NCBI RefSeq assembly: GCF_900186835.1
Contig: NZ_LT906448.1
Span: 1,471,501 to 1,535,500, forward strand
Origin: Pasteurella dagmatis
Lineage (GTDB): Bacteria; Pseudomonadota; Gammaproteobacteria; Enterobacterales; Pasteurellaceae
Direction of reading: 5' to 3'
DNA length: 64,000 bases
Part shown: positions 39,065 through 48,882 of the stretch, one piece after another
How the letters are laid out: each line of letters begins with the position of its first letter
How positions within the stretch are numbered: the first letter of the stretch is position 1
Position numbers and translations under genes: made by a program
Notes under the pieces: model-generated
Database searches by the model: none
What the model was told of the DNA's origin: nothing
The model's input: only the letters and a program-made list of their open reading frames with translations

Positions 39065-40795
39065 ATGTGGTTTACCAATAGCAAACAATACCGCGAAGAG
39101 ACCTCACGCAAAATTTCTTGGGGTCACTGGTTCGCTTTCTTCAATATTTTATGGGCTATTGCTATTGGTAGCCGTTATGCATTTTTGATTGACTGGCCAG
39201 ATACACTGTTAGGAAAAGTCTACTTTTTCATTAGTTTATTTGGTCATTTTAGTTTCGTGATTTTTGCATTCTATTTGTTAGTCATCTTTCCACTCAGTTT
39301 TATCATTAAAAATCACCGCGCCTTTCGAGGCATTACAGTCATTCTTTCCACTATTGGTATAACCTTACTAATTATTGATGCAGAAACATTTTCTCGTTTT
39401 AACTTGCATCTATCGGCTGTTGTATGGAATTTATTAGTTAATCCAGAGAACGGTGAACTTTCACGCCACTGGCAAATTTTCTTTACACCAATGCCTTTTA
39501 TTTTATTGGTACAAATGGTGTTTTCACGTTGGTCTTGGCAAAAATTACGTAGCTTAGAACGCCAAAAATGGTTGAGAAGTGTAGGGATTTTCTTTATGTG
39601 TAGTTTTATTGCTACACATCTCATTTATGCTTGGGCGGATGCAATGATTTATCGCCCAATCACAATGCAAAAATCCAATTTTCCGCTTTCTTACCCAATG
39701 ACTGCACGTACCTTTTTGGAAAAGCATGGCTACATCAACAAAGAAGAATACAGCCAAACAATTGAAGAACAAGGGCGGGCGGATGCATTAAAAATTAAGT
39801 ATCCAAAACATGATCTCATTTTCAAAAGTGACAATAAACCGAATCTAATTTTCATCACAGTATCAGGATTGCGCTACGATGTAGTTTCTGGAAAAACAAT
39901 GCCAAATTTAAGTCAATTTGCACAAGACAGTACAGAATTCTTAAACCATTATAGTAGCGGCAATACTAATAATGCGGGCTTAACAGGATTATTCTATGGA
40001 CTAAGTGCAAACTATACTGACAGCCTATTAAGCTATAAAACACCTTCAGTACTCATAAATAAACTAAATAATGATAATTACGCCTTTGGTATCTTCTCAA
40101 GTTCAAAACGTAATGCCAGCTTACTACAACAAAGCTTATTTAATGGCGTATATAAAGCCAATGCAAAAGCAAATAACCAATCAGAAGCACAAGCCTTTGT
40201 AAATTGGTTATTACAACAGGATAAACCATTCTTGGGCTATCTCGGTTTAAATGTACGGAATAACTTATCAGAAACCGATTATGCTCTTGAATTAGCAGAA
40301 ATTGACCGTCTGTTAGGGCAAGTATTGACTAATCTGAACCTTGATAACACCTTACTTGTGATTACAGCCGAGCACGGCTATAGCTTTCAACAACTTGATG
40401 AAAAGCAAAAACATAATAATTTTTCACCAGATGAAATCCAAGTACCAATGATTGTACATTGGAAAGATCTTGCAAAAGGGAAAGTGGATAAATTAACCAG
40501 CCACGTTGACGTATTGCCTGCAATTTTGAAAAATGTGTTCAACGTACAAAATCCAATTTCAGACTATGCACAAGGCCGAGACTTATTCAATTTAAGACAA
40601 GAATTTGATTGGGTTCTGGTGTCTAATTATCGATGGAATGTAATAGTAGAAGCCAATGGCACACAGTATCACATTGATAAAAATGGGAATTATCAAAAAT
40701 ATAACCGCACTTATCAGAAAGAATCATCAAAACGGCCACCTCTAGGGCTATTCCTTGATGTATTCAATCAGGAGCGCTCATTTATTGAGAAATAA
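39065..40795 (+). CDS. yejM: Inner-membrane sulfatase-fold protein YejM (PbgA/LapC)
   Basis: Five-helix inner-membrane protein with a periplasmic sulfatase-like domain. In E. coli it senses periplasmic-leaflet lipopolysaccharide and restrains LapB/FtsH breakdown of LpxC. The membrane part is about residues 20-190 and the sulfatase-like domain about 255-560 (PNLIFITVSGLRYDV, ITAEHGYSFQQL). The catalytic residue of true sulfatases is not evident, as is usual for this family. It thus links functionally to the lpx genes of this window. Confidence 0.94.
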   Translation: MWFTNSKQYREETSRKISWGHWFAFFNILWAIAIGSRYAFLIDWPDTLLGKVYFFISLFGHFSFVIFAFYLLVIFPLSFIIKNHRAFRGITVILSTIGITLLIIDAETFSRFNLHLSAVVWNLLVNPENGELSRHWQIFFTPMPFILLVQMVFSRWSWQKLRSLERQKWLRSVGIFFMCSFIATHLIYAWADAMIYRPITMQKSNFPLSYPMTARTFLEKHGYINKEEYSQTIEEQGRADALKIKYPKHDLIFKSDNKPNLIFITVSGLRYDVVSGKTMPNLSQFAQDSTEFLNHYSSGNTNNAGLTGLFYGLSANYTDSLLSYKTPSVLINKLNNDNYAFGIFSSSKRNASLLQQSLFNGVYKANAKANNQSEAQAFVNWLLQQDKPFLGYLGLNVRNNLSETDYALELAEIDRLLGQVLTNLNLDNTLLVITAEHGYSFQQLDEKQKHNNFSPDEIQVPMIVHWKDLAKGKVDKLTSHVDVLPAILKNVFNVQNPISDYAQGRDLFNLRQEFDWVLVSNYRWNVIVEANGTQYHIDKNGNYQKYNRTYQKESSKRPPLGLFLDVFNQERSFIEK

Positions 40796-40888
40796 TTTAA
40801 AATCTCACAAAACCAATAGTCAAAACCAATTATATTTTTTAGGTTGAAGCCTTTATACTAGCGAGCAATTCTTTAGGATATAGACATA

Positions 40889-41066
40889 ATGTTATTAATT
40901 AAAAATCAGAGAATTTTTCATAACATTGTTACTCATCTAGCCAATTGTGTTTCCACATTGAGCTCATTTCTATTTTTAATTAATAGAAAATCCTCTTTAA
41001 TTGGGGATTTTTTTATATCTACGATTCCTAGCCCTTTTCAACATCTTCAGTCCTTATGGAGCCATT
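40889..41066 (+). promoter_or_regulatory. Leader region of the amidohydrolase gene with a possible short leader reading frame
   Basis: The 271 bases between yejM and the amidohydrolase contain an open frame from ATG 40889 (MLLIKNQRIFHNIVTHLANC and onward) that runs 65 codons and crosses a terminator hairpin at about 40992-41017. The order, short frame then terminator then gene, is that of an attenuated leader. There is no good ribosome site before this ATG (TAGGATATAGACATA precedes it), and the peptide is unlike known proteins. It is offered as a possible regulatory leader only. Confidence 0.3.
40990..41017 (+). terminator. Intrinsic terminator upstream of the amidohydrolase gene
   Basis: AAATCCT and GGGATTT (one U-G pair) close a hairpin with the loop CTTTAATT, followed directly by a T-run. 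It lies 50 bases before the amidohydrolase start and nearly 200 bases after the yejM stop. It may end yejM transcription or attenuate the downstream gene. Confidence 0.6.
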
Positions 41067-42056
41067 ATGAAAAACCACGTTCGTAGTTTTAAAACTTATA
41101 TTAGAGATGAAATCATTAAAAAAGGTGGCTGGGTGAATGCCCACGCACACGCAGATCGCGCATTTACAATGACTCCTGAAAAAATCGGGATTTACCATAA
41201 CAGCAACTTACAACAAAAGTGGGACTTAGTAGATGAAGTAAAACGTACTTCAAGCGTAGATGATTACTATGCACGTTTCTGCCAATCGATCGAGCTAATG
41301 ATTTCACAAGGCGTAACCGCCTTTGGTACATTCGTAGATATCGATCCAATTTGTGAAGATCGCGCAATTATTGCTGCCCATAAAGCACGTGAAGTGTACA
41401 AACACGATATTACATTGAAATTTGCGAATCAAACATTGAAAGGTGTGATTGAACCAACAGCAAGAAAATGGTTTGATATTGGTTCTGAAATGGTAGATAT
41501 GATCGGTGGTTTGCCATATCGTGACGAACTTGATTATGGTCGTGGTTTAGAAGCAATGGACATCTTATTAGATACTGCAAAATCACGCGGCATTATGTGC
41601 CATGTTCATGTAGATCAATTCAACTCACCAAAAGAAAAAGAAACTGAACAATTATGTGACAAAACTATCGAACATGGTATGGAAGGTCGTGTTGTTGCGA
41701 TTCATGGAATCTCAATTGGTGCGCATTCAAAAGATTATCGCTATCGTTTATACGAAAAAATGCGCCAAGCAAAAATGATGATGATTGCTTGCCCGATGGC
41801 ATGGATCGATAGCAACCGTAAAGAAGACTTAATGCCATTTCACAACGCATTAACTCCAGCAGATGAAATGATCCCTGAAGGTATCACTGTAGCAATCGGT
41901 ACTGATAATATTTGTGACTATATGGTACCGTTATGTGAAGGTGATATGTGGCAAGAATTAAGCCTATTAGCTGCAGGTTGCCGTTTCCCTGATCTTGATG
42001 CAATGGTAAATATTGCGAGTATAAACGGTCGCAGAGTATTAGGCTTAGAGGTTTAA
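41067..42056 (+). CDS. Cytosine-deaminase-like amidohydrolase
   Basis: Metal-dependent amidohydrolase-superfamily enzyme, 329 residues. Metal ligands are visible as HxH in NAHAHADRAF (about residue 25), the His pair in CHVHVDQFN (near 180), His in VAIHGISIGAH and Asp in IGTDNICDYM (near 283). The set resembles the cytosine/isoguanine deaminase subgroup. The substrate is not determined, and the protein is shorter than E. coli CodA. GGAG lies five bases before the ATG. It follows yejM, but the terminator between them suggests separate control. Confidence 0.8.
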   Translation: MKNHVRSFKTYIRDEIIKKGGWVNAHAHADRAFTMTPEKIGIYHNSNLQQKWDLVDEVKRTSSVDDYYARFCQSIELMISQGVTAFGTFVDIDPICEDRAIIAAHKAREVYKHDITLKFANQTLKGVIEPTARKWFDIGSEMVDMIGGLPYRDELDYGRGLEAMDILLDTAKSRGIMCHVHVDQFNSPKEKETEQLCDKTIEHGMEGRVVAIHGISIGAHSKDYRYRLYEKMRQAKMMMIACPMAWIDSNRKEDLMPFHNALTPADEMIPEGITVAIGTDNICDYMVPLCEGDMWQELSLLAAGCRFPDLDAMVNIASINGRRVLGLEV

Positions 42057-42068
42057 TATCTCTCAAAT

Positions 42069-42098
42069 AAAAAAGCGAACTTGAAGGTTCGCTTTTTT
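42069..42098. terminator. Bidirectional terminator after the amidohydrolase gene
   Basis: AAAAAAGCGAAC / GTTCGCTTTTTT, a perfect 12-base stem with loop TTGAAG, between converging genes. A USS follows at about 42128. Confidence 0.92.
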
Positions 42099-42160
42099 CT
42101 CTGTGTAATAAAATGTGTAAAAAATTGACCGCACTTTTGTGCCGTTCAACTGATATGGTT

Positions 42161-42826
42161 TTAGACAATTTCTAATAATTTATCGAAACAACCGATACTG
42201 TATGTTGGCTTGATATTACTATTATTCTCACGATTATAATGCAGCCAGCAAGTATCTATATTCGCATTATGACCGCCTAAAATATCAGAATCTAAATTAT
42301 CACCGACCATTAACACTTGGCTACGATCTTTAACTTTCGCAAGTTCTAAACTGTATTCAAAAATACGTGGATCAGGTTTAGCAATACCAACTTCCTCTGA
42401 AATTGTCACAAATTGGAACCAGTCTGCCAGCCCTGTTTTTTCTAAACGTAATTTTTGTAATGTAGTAAAACCATTAGTGATAATCCCTAAATTCGCACGT
42501 TCTTTTAACACCTCAAGAGTTTCCACTACCTGTTCCAATGGCTTACAAATATCTGCCATTGCGGTTAAATAATGGTCATTCAATTCCACTGGTTTTTTAT
42601 TGAGTTTCTTTGCCCAACTGGCAAAACGTGTGACTTGTAATTGTTCTGCGGTAATTTCAGCGTTTTGATACTGCACCCAAAGAGGTTTATTAATTCGTTG
42701 AAATTCCTCAAAATCATTACGTTGGAAATCTACTCCATAATCAGAAAAGAGTTTTTGCAATCCCGCAAATGCATCAAACGAAAATAACGTATCGTCGGCA
42801 TCAAAAAAAATCCATTGGTATTTCAT
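42161..42826 (-). CDS. yjjG: HAD-family pyrimidine 5'-nucleotidase YjjG
   Basis: House-cleaning nucleotidase that dephosphorylates (modified) pyrimidine nucleotides in E. coli. HAD motif I is FFDADDTLFSF (nucleophile Asp near residue 9), motif II is IITNGFTT, and motif III/IV is AKPDPRIF and MVGDNLDSDI. At 221 residues it is normal. Its ATG overlaps the dusC stop by one base, so it is probably coupled to dusC. Confidence 0.94.
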   Translation of the reverse strand: MKYQWIFFDADDTLFSFDAFAGLQKLFSDYGVDFQRNDFEEFQRINKPLWVQYQNAEITAEQLQVTRFASWAKKLNKKPVELNDHYLTAMADICKPLEQVVETLEVLKERANLGIITNGFTTLQKLRLEKTGLADWFQFVTISEEVGIAKPDPRIFEYSLELAKVKDRSQVLMVGDNLDSDILGGHNANIDTCWLHYNRENNSNIKPTYSIGCFDKLLEIV

Positions 42827-43764
42827 TACTTCATTACCCCGTTTATTTTATGTCTTAATTCGTGCGCATCGTGGCAAGTTTTAATTAATTGAAATAAATC
42901 ACTTGCCTCTGAATATTCTTGCTTCAAATAACCTAACCACTGCTTAATGCGGGCTACATGGTAAAAACCTGTATCAAATTGGTTTTCGGTGTGAGTATAA
43001 CGGTGCAAAATGGCTAGCACATCTACCCAAGGCATTTTAGGATGGTTAAATTTTACCACGTTACTTAAATTTGGTACATTTAACGCACCACGCCCAATCA
43101 TTAAATCTTCGCAACCCGTTTGTACTAAACAATCCTGCCCGCTTTGCCAATCCCAAACTTCTCCATTCGCAATGACTGGAATTGATAAGCGCTGGCGAAC
43201 CTCATTAATCTTTCGCCAATTAATTCGATCTGCTCGATAGCCATCTGCTTTTGTTCTACCGTGAATAGTGATTTCAGTTGCACCACCTTGTTGCACCGCA
43301 TCAGCGATTTCAAATGCTTGGTTGACATCATCCCAGCCTAAACGCACTTTCACACTCACAGGCAAATGTGCTGGTACTGCTGCTCGTAAAGATGTTGTGG
43401 CACGGTAAATCAACTCAGGTTGTTTTAATAAGGAAGCACCACCATTACTACCATTCACAGTTTTTGAAGGACAACCACAGTTTAAATCCACACCATATGA
43501 CCCCAGCTCAATTGCACGTTGGGCATTCTCTGCTAGCCATTCAGGATATTGCCCAAGTAATTGAACTCGTACAGGTGTACCTGATGGTGTCAATCCTTGA
43601 TGTTGAAGCTCAGGACAAAGTCGATAAAACACTTTAGTTGGGAGTAACTGATCTACAACACGAACAAATTCAGAAATACATAAATCATAACTGTTAACGG
43701 CAGTTAATAACTCACGCACAAAAGGATCTAACACTCCTTGCATTGGGGCTAAAATTACGCGCAT
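42826..43764 (-). CDS. dusC: tRNA-dihydrouridine(16) synthase
   Basis: FMN-dependent enzyme that reduces U16 of tRNA to dihydrouridine. It has a TIM barrel with N-terminal [15 protein letters not shown], the catalytic Cys in [20 protein letters not shown] (near residue 98) and FMN phosphate binding in [12 protein letters not shown]. Length 312 fits DusC (315 in E. coli); the sequence suits DusC better than DusA or DusB. It overlaps yjdF by ten bases. Confidence 0.93.
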   Translation of the reverse strand: MRVILAPMQGVLDPFVRELLTAVNSYDLCISEFVRVVDQLLPTKVFYRLCPELQHQGLTPSGTPVRVQLLGQYPEWLAENAQRAIELGSYGVDLNCGCPSKTVNGSNGGASLLKQPELIYRATTSLRAAVPAHLPVSVKVRLGWDDVNQAFEIADAVQQGGATEITIHGRTKADGYRADRINWRKINEVRQRLSIPVIANGEVWDWQSGQDCLVQTGCEDLMIGRGALNVPNLSNVVKFNHPKMPWVDVLAILHRYTHTENQFDTGFYHVARIKQWLGYLKQEYSEASDLFQLIKTCHDAHELRHKINGVMK

Positions 43765-44372
43765 TGTTTATCGGTTCTCACCAGATAGAATAAGACTAAG
43801 GCAGTGATTGCCCCTAACGTATCCGCTAGAATATCTTTTTGTGCATCCCAAATATCACCTTGTGAACCTAAAAATGAGATACCTTCATTTCCACCCGCAA
43901 TTACAGCATATTGCCACTCAATAATTTCATAGATCGCAGCAAGGCTCATAATGAAAAAGAGAGAAAATACGCCCGCTAAAACTGGTCCACATAATTTACG
44001 TCGTAACAACCATTCCGCCATAGGGAAGCTGTAAAAGCCAATAATGAAATGTGCCACTCGATCAAAATGGTTGCGTTCTTCCCCTAGTAAGCCAGAAAGT
44101 ACATCATTCCCCCACTGGAAAGGCACGTGTTCAAAGGTATAATGTGCACCGATGAGATGTAGGATCATCCATAAGCTCATTAAAAAATAAGCCAGATGAC
44201 TAAATTGAAAAAGTGCGTAAGTAAACACTAATCCTGAAAAAACAAGAAAAATTGGTAAAACTTCCGCATACCAGACCGCTCTTGAGAAAGGTTCAACACC
44301 AGACCAAATAGCAATGCTCGCAATAATCAGTGCGAGCATTGAAGGGAAAAAATGGCGAACAGCAATGAGCAT
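43755..44372 (-). CDS. yjdF: DUF2238 membrane protein (YjdF-like)
   Basis: Six-helix inner-membrane protein of unknown function (205 residues). The family motif region is [20 protein letters not shown], with conserved His/Glu residues in YEIIEWQ and [16 protein letters not shown]. The start is the ATG at 44372, which overlaps the djlA stop (TAATG) and has AAGG/GGA upstream; a TTG eight codons earlier would overlap djlA more. Confidence 0.83.
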   Translation of the reverse strand: MLIAVRHFFPSMLALIIASIAIWSGVEPFSRAVWYAEVLPIFLVFSGLVFTYALFQFSHLAYFLMSLWMILHLIGAHYTFEHVPFQWGNDVLSGLLGEERNHFDRVAHFIIGFYSFPMAEWLLRRKLCGPVLAGVFSLFFIMSLAAIYEIIEWQYAVIAGGNEGISFLGSQGDIWDAQKDILADTLGAITALVLFYLVRTDKQCA

Positions 44373-45235
44373 TATTTCCAGCCTTTCGTTTTGCAAATCA
44401 AATCATAAGCTGCCTGAATTTGTTGTGTTTTCTCTTTTGCCATTTCAAGCATTTCTTTTGGTAAACCTTTTGCCACTAATTTATCAGGATGGTTTTCATT
44501 CATTAAGCGACGATAAGCACGTTTCACTGTTTGTTGATCGTCCGTTGCTGAAACACCTAACACTTGATAAGCATCTTCTACTGTGGGTCCCGAATGCTGT
44601 TGATAGCCACCGTATTGTTGACCACCCTGTTGCTGATATTGATAATTGCCTTGATAACCTTGATGTTGATAGCCACCACGCGAAAATTGGCGTGCTGCAA
44701 ATTCCATTGCCAACATTTGTTCAAATTGGAAACGAGATAAGCCCAGTTCTTCAGCCACAATATAAAGGATCTCTTTTTCTGCGGGATCAAGCTCTGAATC
44801 TACAAAAGCTGCTTGTACTTGCACATATAAGAACATACGCAATAAATCTGCACGCTGACCACAGCCTAAACGGAACTCACGGATTACTTGACGTAATGGA
44901 AAATCTGCATCTTTTCCACGATTAAATGCATCTTGTGCTAAACGACGATTACTATCATCCAATTGCATTTGTTGCATTAATGAAAGTGCTAATTGAATAT
45001 CGTCCTCTGTCACACGCCCTTTAGCTTTACTTAAATGACCTAACACCGCAAAGGTAGTTTGCATAAACAATAACTGACGGGTGATTTTACTCTTAAAAAA
45101 AGTTGAGTTGACTGTGCCAAGTTCATACAGTTTTTTATCACCTAAATGCCCCAAAATGACACCACAAATTGCGCCAAAGAAGCCCCCCAATTTCCAGCCT
45201 ATAATCAGCCCCAAAAATTTTCCAATAAAGTTCAT
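44372..45235 (-). CDS. djlA: Co-chaperone DjlA
   Basis: Membrane-anchored J-domain protein that stimulates DnaK. One N-terminal helix with glycine-rich spacing (residues 5-30) is followed by a central TerB-like helical domain (about 55-180). A Gln/Gly/Tyr-rich linker (about 185-215) leads to a C-terminal J domain with the HPD motif in MNENHPDKLVAKG. At 287 residues it is normal. Confidence 0.95.
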   Translation of the reverse strand: MNFIGKFLGLIIGWKLGGFFGAICGVILGHLGDKKLYELGTVNSTFFKSKITRQLLFMQTTFAVLGHLSKAKGRVTEDDIQLALSLMQQMQLDDSNRRLAQDAFNRGKDADFPLRQVIREFRLGCGQRADLLRMFLYVQVQAAFVDSELDPAEKEILYIVAEELGLSRFQFEQMLAMEFAARQFSRGGYQHQGYQGNYQYQQQGGQQYGGYQQHSGPTVEDAYQVLGVSATDDQQTVKRAYRRLMNENHPDKLVAKGLPKEMLEMAKEKTQQIQAAYDLICKTKGWK

Positions 45236-45248
45236 TTATTTCTCCATA

Positions 45249-45312
45249 GAAGTGCGGTGAATTTCCACAATAGTTCAGAGTCCTTAAATTTTTATTAAAA
45301 ACAACCGCACTT
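45249..45312. repeat. Widely spaced inverted USS pair
   Basis: AAGTGCGGT near the djlA start and ACCGCACTT near the pyrE end face each other about 45 bases apart in the djlA-pyrE gap. The spacing is too long for a tight terminator, but the pair may fold at the pyrE mRNA end. Confidence 0.5.
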
Positions 45313-45319
45313 TTTATCA

Positions 45320-45964
45320 CTATTTAACACCATATTGCTCGCGATAAGCAGACATCGCTGGCAAATATTGTCGGTATTGTACATCTTGTTCAATAAATGT
45401 CATTAAATCATCAAAATCTACAATTGATAGCACCTGGCATTGATAATCACGTTCAACTTCTTGAATTGCTGAAATTTCACCTTTGCCTTTTTCTTTACGA
45501 TTTAATGCAATCATCACAGCACTTAATTGGGCATTGTTGGCTGCAATTAATTCCATTGATTCACGAATTGCTGTACCGGCAGTAATCACATCATCGACCA
45601 ATAAAATATTACCTTTAAGTGGGCTACCGATAAGGTTGCCACCTTCTCCGTGATCTTTAGCTTCCTTACGGTTAAAACACACTGGTTTATCTAATTGGAA
45701 ATGATTAAATAACGCTACTGAAACTGTGGTTGCAATTGGAATCCCTTTATATGCAGGTCCAAAAATGACGTCATAATTGAGCGCACTTGCTTGAATAGCC
45801 TTTGCATAAAACTCGCCTAAACGAGCTAAATCTGCACCCGTATTAAACAAGCCAGCATTAAAGAAATAGGGGCTGATACGCCCAGATTTCAAGGTGAAGT
45901 CACCAAATTTTAATACTTGGCGACTTAATGCAAATTGAATAAATTCTAATTTATACGCTTGCAT
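45320..45964 (-). CDS. pyrE: Orotate phosphoribosyltransferase
   Basis: Converts orotate and PRPP to OMP in pyrimidine synthesis. Type I PRT fold with [20 protein letters not shown] and the PRPP loop [17 protein letters not shown] (near residue 120). The start at 45964 ([13 protein letters not shown]) has GGAG six bases before it and gives 214 residues. The ATG at 45976 lacks that spacing. It follows rph, the rph-pyrE order of E. coli. Confidence 0.96.
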   Translation of the reverse strand: MQAYKLEFIQFALSRQVLKFGDFTLKSGRISPYFFNAGLFNTGADLARLGEFYAKAIQASALNYDVIFGPAYKGIPIATTVSVALFNHFQLDKPVCFNRKEAKDHGEGGNLIGSPLKGNILLVDDVITAGTAIRESMELIAANNAQLSAVMIALNRKEKGKGEISAIQEVERDYQCQVLSIVDFDDLMTFIEQDVQYRQYLPAMSAYREQYGVK

Positions 45965-45976
45965 CATTGACTCCAT

Positions 45977-46693
45977 TTACGCTGCTAATGCTTGACGTTG
46001 TGCCACAAAAATTGTCTCACAGCCCTGTTTTGCTAAATCTAATAAAGTTAATAATTCGTCGTGGTTAAACGGCTCGCCTTCTGCAGTGCCTTGCACTTCA
46101 ATCATTCGACCATCTTCCATCATCACCACATTCATATCAGTTTCTGCGGCAGAGTCTTCAACATACTCTAGATCGCAAACAGCTTGACCATCAACGATAC
46201 CCACTGAAATCGCTGCAACTAGCCCTTTAATTGGATTAGTTTTTAACGTGCCATTTGCTACCAAACCATTGATTGCATCACAAAGAGCCACACAAGCACC
46301 TGTAATAGATGCAGTACGTGTACCGCCATCAGCTTGAATTACATCACAGTCTAATGTAACTGAACGCTCACCTAATGCTTCAAGATCCACCATTGCACGT
46401 AATGAGCGAGCGATCAAACGTTGGATTTCCATTGTGCGCCCACCTTGTTTTCCTTTTGCTGCTTCACGTTGCATACGACTATGAGTAGAGCGTGGCAACA
46501 TACCATATTCCGCAGTTACCCAACCTTGGTTTTGCCCTTTCAAAAAGCGTGGCACACTTTCTTCCACCGTTGCAGTACACAATACTTTAGTATCACCAAA
46601 CTCCACTAATACTGAGCCTTCAGCATGTTTAGTATAATTACGAGTAATTTTAATTTGGCGGGGTTGATGATTAGCACGTTCATTTGGGCGCAT
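45977..46693 (-). CDS. rph: Ribonuclease PH
   Basis: Phosphorolytic 3' exoribonuclease that trims tRNA 3' ends. Motifs are [38 protein letters not shown] and [19 protein letters not shown]. At 238 residues it is full length, unlike the truncated rph of E. coli K-12. Its promoter must lie in the 130-base gap shared with divergent yicC. Confidence 0.98.
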   Translation of the reverse strand: MRPNERANHQPRQIKITRNYTKHAEGSVLVEFGDTKVLCTATVEESVPRFLKGQNQGWVTAEYGMLPRSTHSRMQREAAKGKQGGRTMEIQRLIARSLRAMVDLEALGERSVTLDCDVIQADGGTRTASITGACVALCDAINGLVANGTLKTNPIKGLVAAISVGIVDGQAVCDLEYVEDSAAETDMNVVMMEDGRMIEVQGTAEGEPFNHDELLTLLDLAKQGCETIFVAQRQALAA

Positions 46694-46823
46694 TAGAGGT
46701 TCCTCATTATTCTGTTTTCAGTAAAAAATTCGCAGTATTTTAGCACGCAAACTGACAGAAACGAAATTTAACAGTACAATAGCCCTATTTGATTTTTATC
46801 TTCATAACGCTAAGGATTCTTAA

Positions 46824-47687
46824 ATGATTTATAGTATGACCGCTTTTGCACGCCTCGAGTTAAAACAAGACTGGGGAGATGCGGTATGGGAAATTCGCTC
46901 TGTCAACCAACGTTATCTCGAAACTTTTTTCCGTCTACCTGAGCAATTTCGTGGTTTAGAAAATGCATTACGTGAAAAACTACGTCAAAAACTCACCCGC
47001 GGTAAAATTGAATGTACATTACGTATTGATAATAAAAAACAAACGACAACCGAATTAAATTTGAATAAAGATCTCGCACAACAAGTCATTCAATCATTAC
47101 AGTGGCTCAAAGCACAAGCTGGTGAGGGCGAAATCAATCTGACCGATGTATTACGTTACCCTGGTGTTGTTGAGGTACCTGAACAAGATTTAGATGTCAT
47201 TAGCCAAGCGCTATTAAATGCCTTTGATTCCCTACTCGATGACTTCATTGCAATGCGTGCAAGAGAAGGTGAAAAACTCCAAGAATTAATTAAACAACGT
47301 TTAGACGCAATCAGCGTAGAAGCCGATAAAGTGCGGTCAAAAATGCCAGAAATTTTACAATGGCAACGTGAGCGTTTATTACAACGTTTTGAAGAAGTCC
47401 AATTACAACCTGATCCTCAACGTCTTGAGCAAGAATTAGTATTACTCGCACAACGAGTTGATGTCGCAGAAGAATTAGATCGTTTACAATTACATGTGAA
47501 AGAAACCAATTCAATTTTGAAAAAAGGCGGGGCTGTTGGACGTAAATTAGATTTTATGATGCAAGAATTAAATCGTGAATCGAACACACTTGCGTCAAAA
47601 TCCATCAATACGGAAGTGACAAATTCTGCCGTAGAATTAAAAGTGTTAATTGAACAAATGCGTGAGCAAATTCAAAATCTGGAGTAA
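46824..47687 (+). CDS. yicC: YicC-family endoribonuclease
   Basis: Conserved protein with an N-terminal YicC-like domain (IYSMTAFARLELKQDWGDAVWEIRSVNQRYLE) and a C-terminal DUF1527 segment (GRKLDFMMQELNRESNTLASK). E. coli YicC has endoribonuclease activity and affects small-RNA decay; that role is assumed here. 287 residues. A USS lies inside the gene. It is divergent from rph, as in E. coli. Confidence 0.95.
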   Translation: MIYSMTAFARLELKQDWGDAVWEIRSVNQRYLETFFRLPEQFRGLENALREKLRQKLTRGKIECTLRIDNKKQTTTELNLNKDLAQQVIQSLQWLKAQAGEGEINLTDVLRYPGVVEVPEQDLDVISQALLNAFDSLLDDFIAMRAREGEKLQELIKQRLDAISVEADKVRSKMPEILQWQRERLLQRFEEVQLQPDPQRLEQELVLLAQRVDVAEELDRLQLHVKETNSILKKGGAVGRKLDFMMQELNRESNTLASKSINTEVTNSAVELKVLIEQMREQIQNLE

Positions 47688-47691
47688 ATGA

Positions 47692-48570
47692 ATGATCAGC
47701 TATCCATTATTAACAACCCAACAATCTACCGTTGTCTGCCAACTACAACAATACACCTTAATTGAAATCAAAGGCGAAGATGCAGAAAAATATCTACAAG
47801 GTCAATTGACTTGTGATGTCACAAAACTTGAAATAGGGCAAACAACCTTAACAGCACATTGTGATCCAAAAGGAAAGATGGTGTCATTATTCCGTTTAAT
47901 TCGCACTGAAGCACAATGTTTCTATGTATTAATCAAAAAATCACTTTTACCGACCGCACTTGATCTTTTGAAAAAATATGCGGTTTTCTCAAAAGTGACC
48001 TTCACAGAATTAAATTGGCAAATTATCGGCTTAGCAGGCGAAACCACCTGCAAAGCATTCAGCGATATAAATGCTCAAATTCGCATTGATATTCAAACTC
48101 AGCAACCACGCACGTTATTAATTCACCCAACCTCATTGGATATCACGCCGAATATGCCATATCAAATTTGGGATTTATTAGATATTCAAGACGGAATGCC
48201 ATTACTGAGTGCACAAACTCAAGGTGAATTTATCCCACAAGCACTTAACGTACAAAGTATTGAACAAGGGATTTCTTTCCAAAAAGGTTGTTATATAGGA
48301 CAGGAAATCGTAGCTCGTGCAAAATATCGTGGTGCAAACAAACGCGCAATGTTTACTCTCGTTGGTAACAGTATTGAAACACCAGAAATTGGTAGCGAAG
48401 TAGAAATGCAATTAGAAAACAATTGGCGTAAAACCGGTATTGTGTTAAGTGCGGTTAATATTGAAGGTGTTTTATGGCTACAAGTGGTCCTAAACAACCA
48501 ATTAGAAGAAAATACCCAATTCCGTTTAGCAGAAGATATCCCGTTAAATTTATATCCTTTACCTTATTAA
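47692..48570 (+). CDS. ygfZ: tRNA-modifying protein YgfZ (folate-binding, Fe-S maintenance)
   Basis: Folate-dependent protein needed for MiaB-type radical SAM enzymes and Fe-S repair. The diagnostic motif is KGCYIGQEIVARAKYRG (near residue 200), preceded by the GcvT-like domain (YLQGQLTCDVTKLE). At 292 residues it is a little shorter than in E. coli. GGAG from the yicC end serves as ribosome site. Two USS lie inside. Confidence 0.95.
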   Translation: MISYPLLTTQQSTVVCQLQQYTLIEIKGEDAEKYLQGQLTCDVTKLEIGQTTLTAHCDPKGKMVSLFRLIRTEAQCFYVLIKKSLLPTALDLLKKYAVFSKVTFTELNWQIIGLAGETTCKAFSDINAQIRIDIQTQQPRTLLIHPTSLDITPNMPYQIWDLLDIQDGMPLLSAQTQGEFIPQALNVQSIEQGISFQKGCYIGQEIVARAKYRGANKRAMFTLVGNSIETPEIGSEVEMQLENNWRKTGIVLSAVNIEGVLWLQVVLNNQLEENTQFRLAEDIPLNLYPLPY

Positions 48571-48607
48571 TTAGTATAAGCATATTAATGGATAGCACAA
48601 AAATAAA

Positions 48608-48627
48608 GAGCCTATACTTTTAGGCTC
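48608..48627. terminator. Hairpin after ygfZ
   Basis: GAGCCTA and TAGGCTC form a seven-base stem with loop TACTTT. The following plus-strand sequence AAATTTC is a weak T-run; the minus-strand flank is better. It is probably the yicC-ygfZ mRNA end. Confidence 0.5.
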
Positions 48628-48699
48628 AAATTTCTAACACTTTTACTTGATTTATGATAACTATCTAGAATCACTAAATTTAATATTCCTAGAAAACTC

Positions 48700-48795
48700 C
48701 TAACAAATTGACTTAGTCCATATCTTATTTTTGTTAGCAAAATTCATAAAACCGAAATAAACAACTTGAGTATTTGAAGAAGAAAAAATAATCAT
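48700..48795 (-). CDS. Possible 31-residue small protein
   Basis: ATG preceded by AGGAG at seven bases, one of the best ribosome sites in the block, then 31 sense codons and TAG. The peptide starts MIIFSSSNTQVVYFGF and ends NKIWTKSIC. It is not recognised and has no clear membrane helix. It may be a real small gene, a leader or an antitoxin-like remnant, or chance in AT-rich DNA. Confidence 0.3.
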   Translation of the reverse strand: MIIFSSSNTQVVYFGFMNFANKNKIWTKSIC

Positions 48796-48855
48796 AAATT
48801 GTCTCCTAAATAGGATATTTTAATTATCTTTTTATAAAATTCTGTCAAATTTAAT

Positions 48856-48882
48856 TTGTACAATCAGTAAACTTGGTAGAAT
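48856..48882 (+). promoter_or_regulatory. Possible promoter of the NERD-kinase-helicase gene
   Basis: TTGTAC and TAGAAT are separated by 15 bases, about 40 bases before the start codon. The short spacer makes the call weak. AGGAG seven bases before the ATG at 48919 is a clear ribosome site. Confidence 0.35.

Noticed and set aside
44314-44925. 203-codon plus-strand open frame antisense to djlA/yjdF
   Set aside because: It lies wholly opposite two well-supported genes, has no ribosome site, and its composition mirrors their complementary codons.
48607-48632. Hairpin after ygfZ as a strong terminator
   Set aside because: The plus-strand T-run is poor (AAATTTC), so only a moderate call was made.
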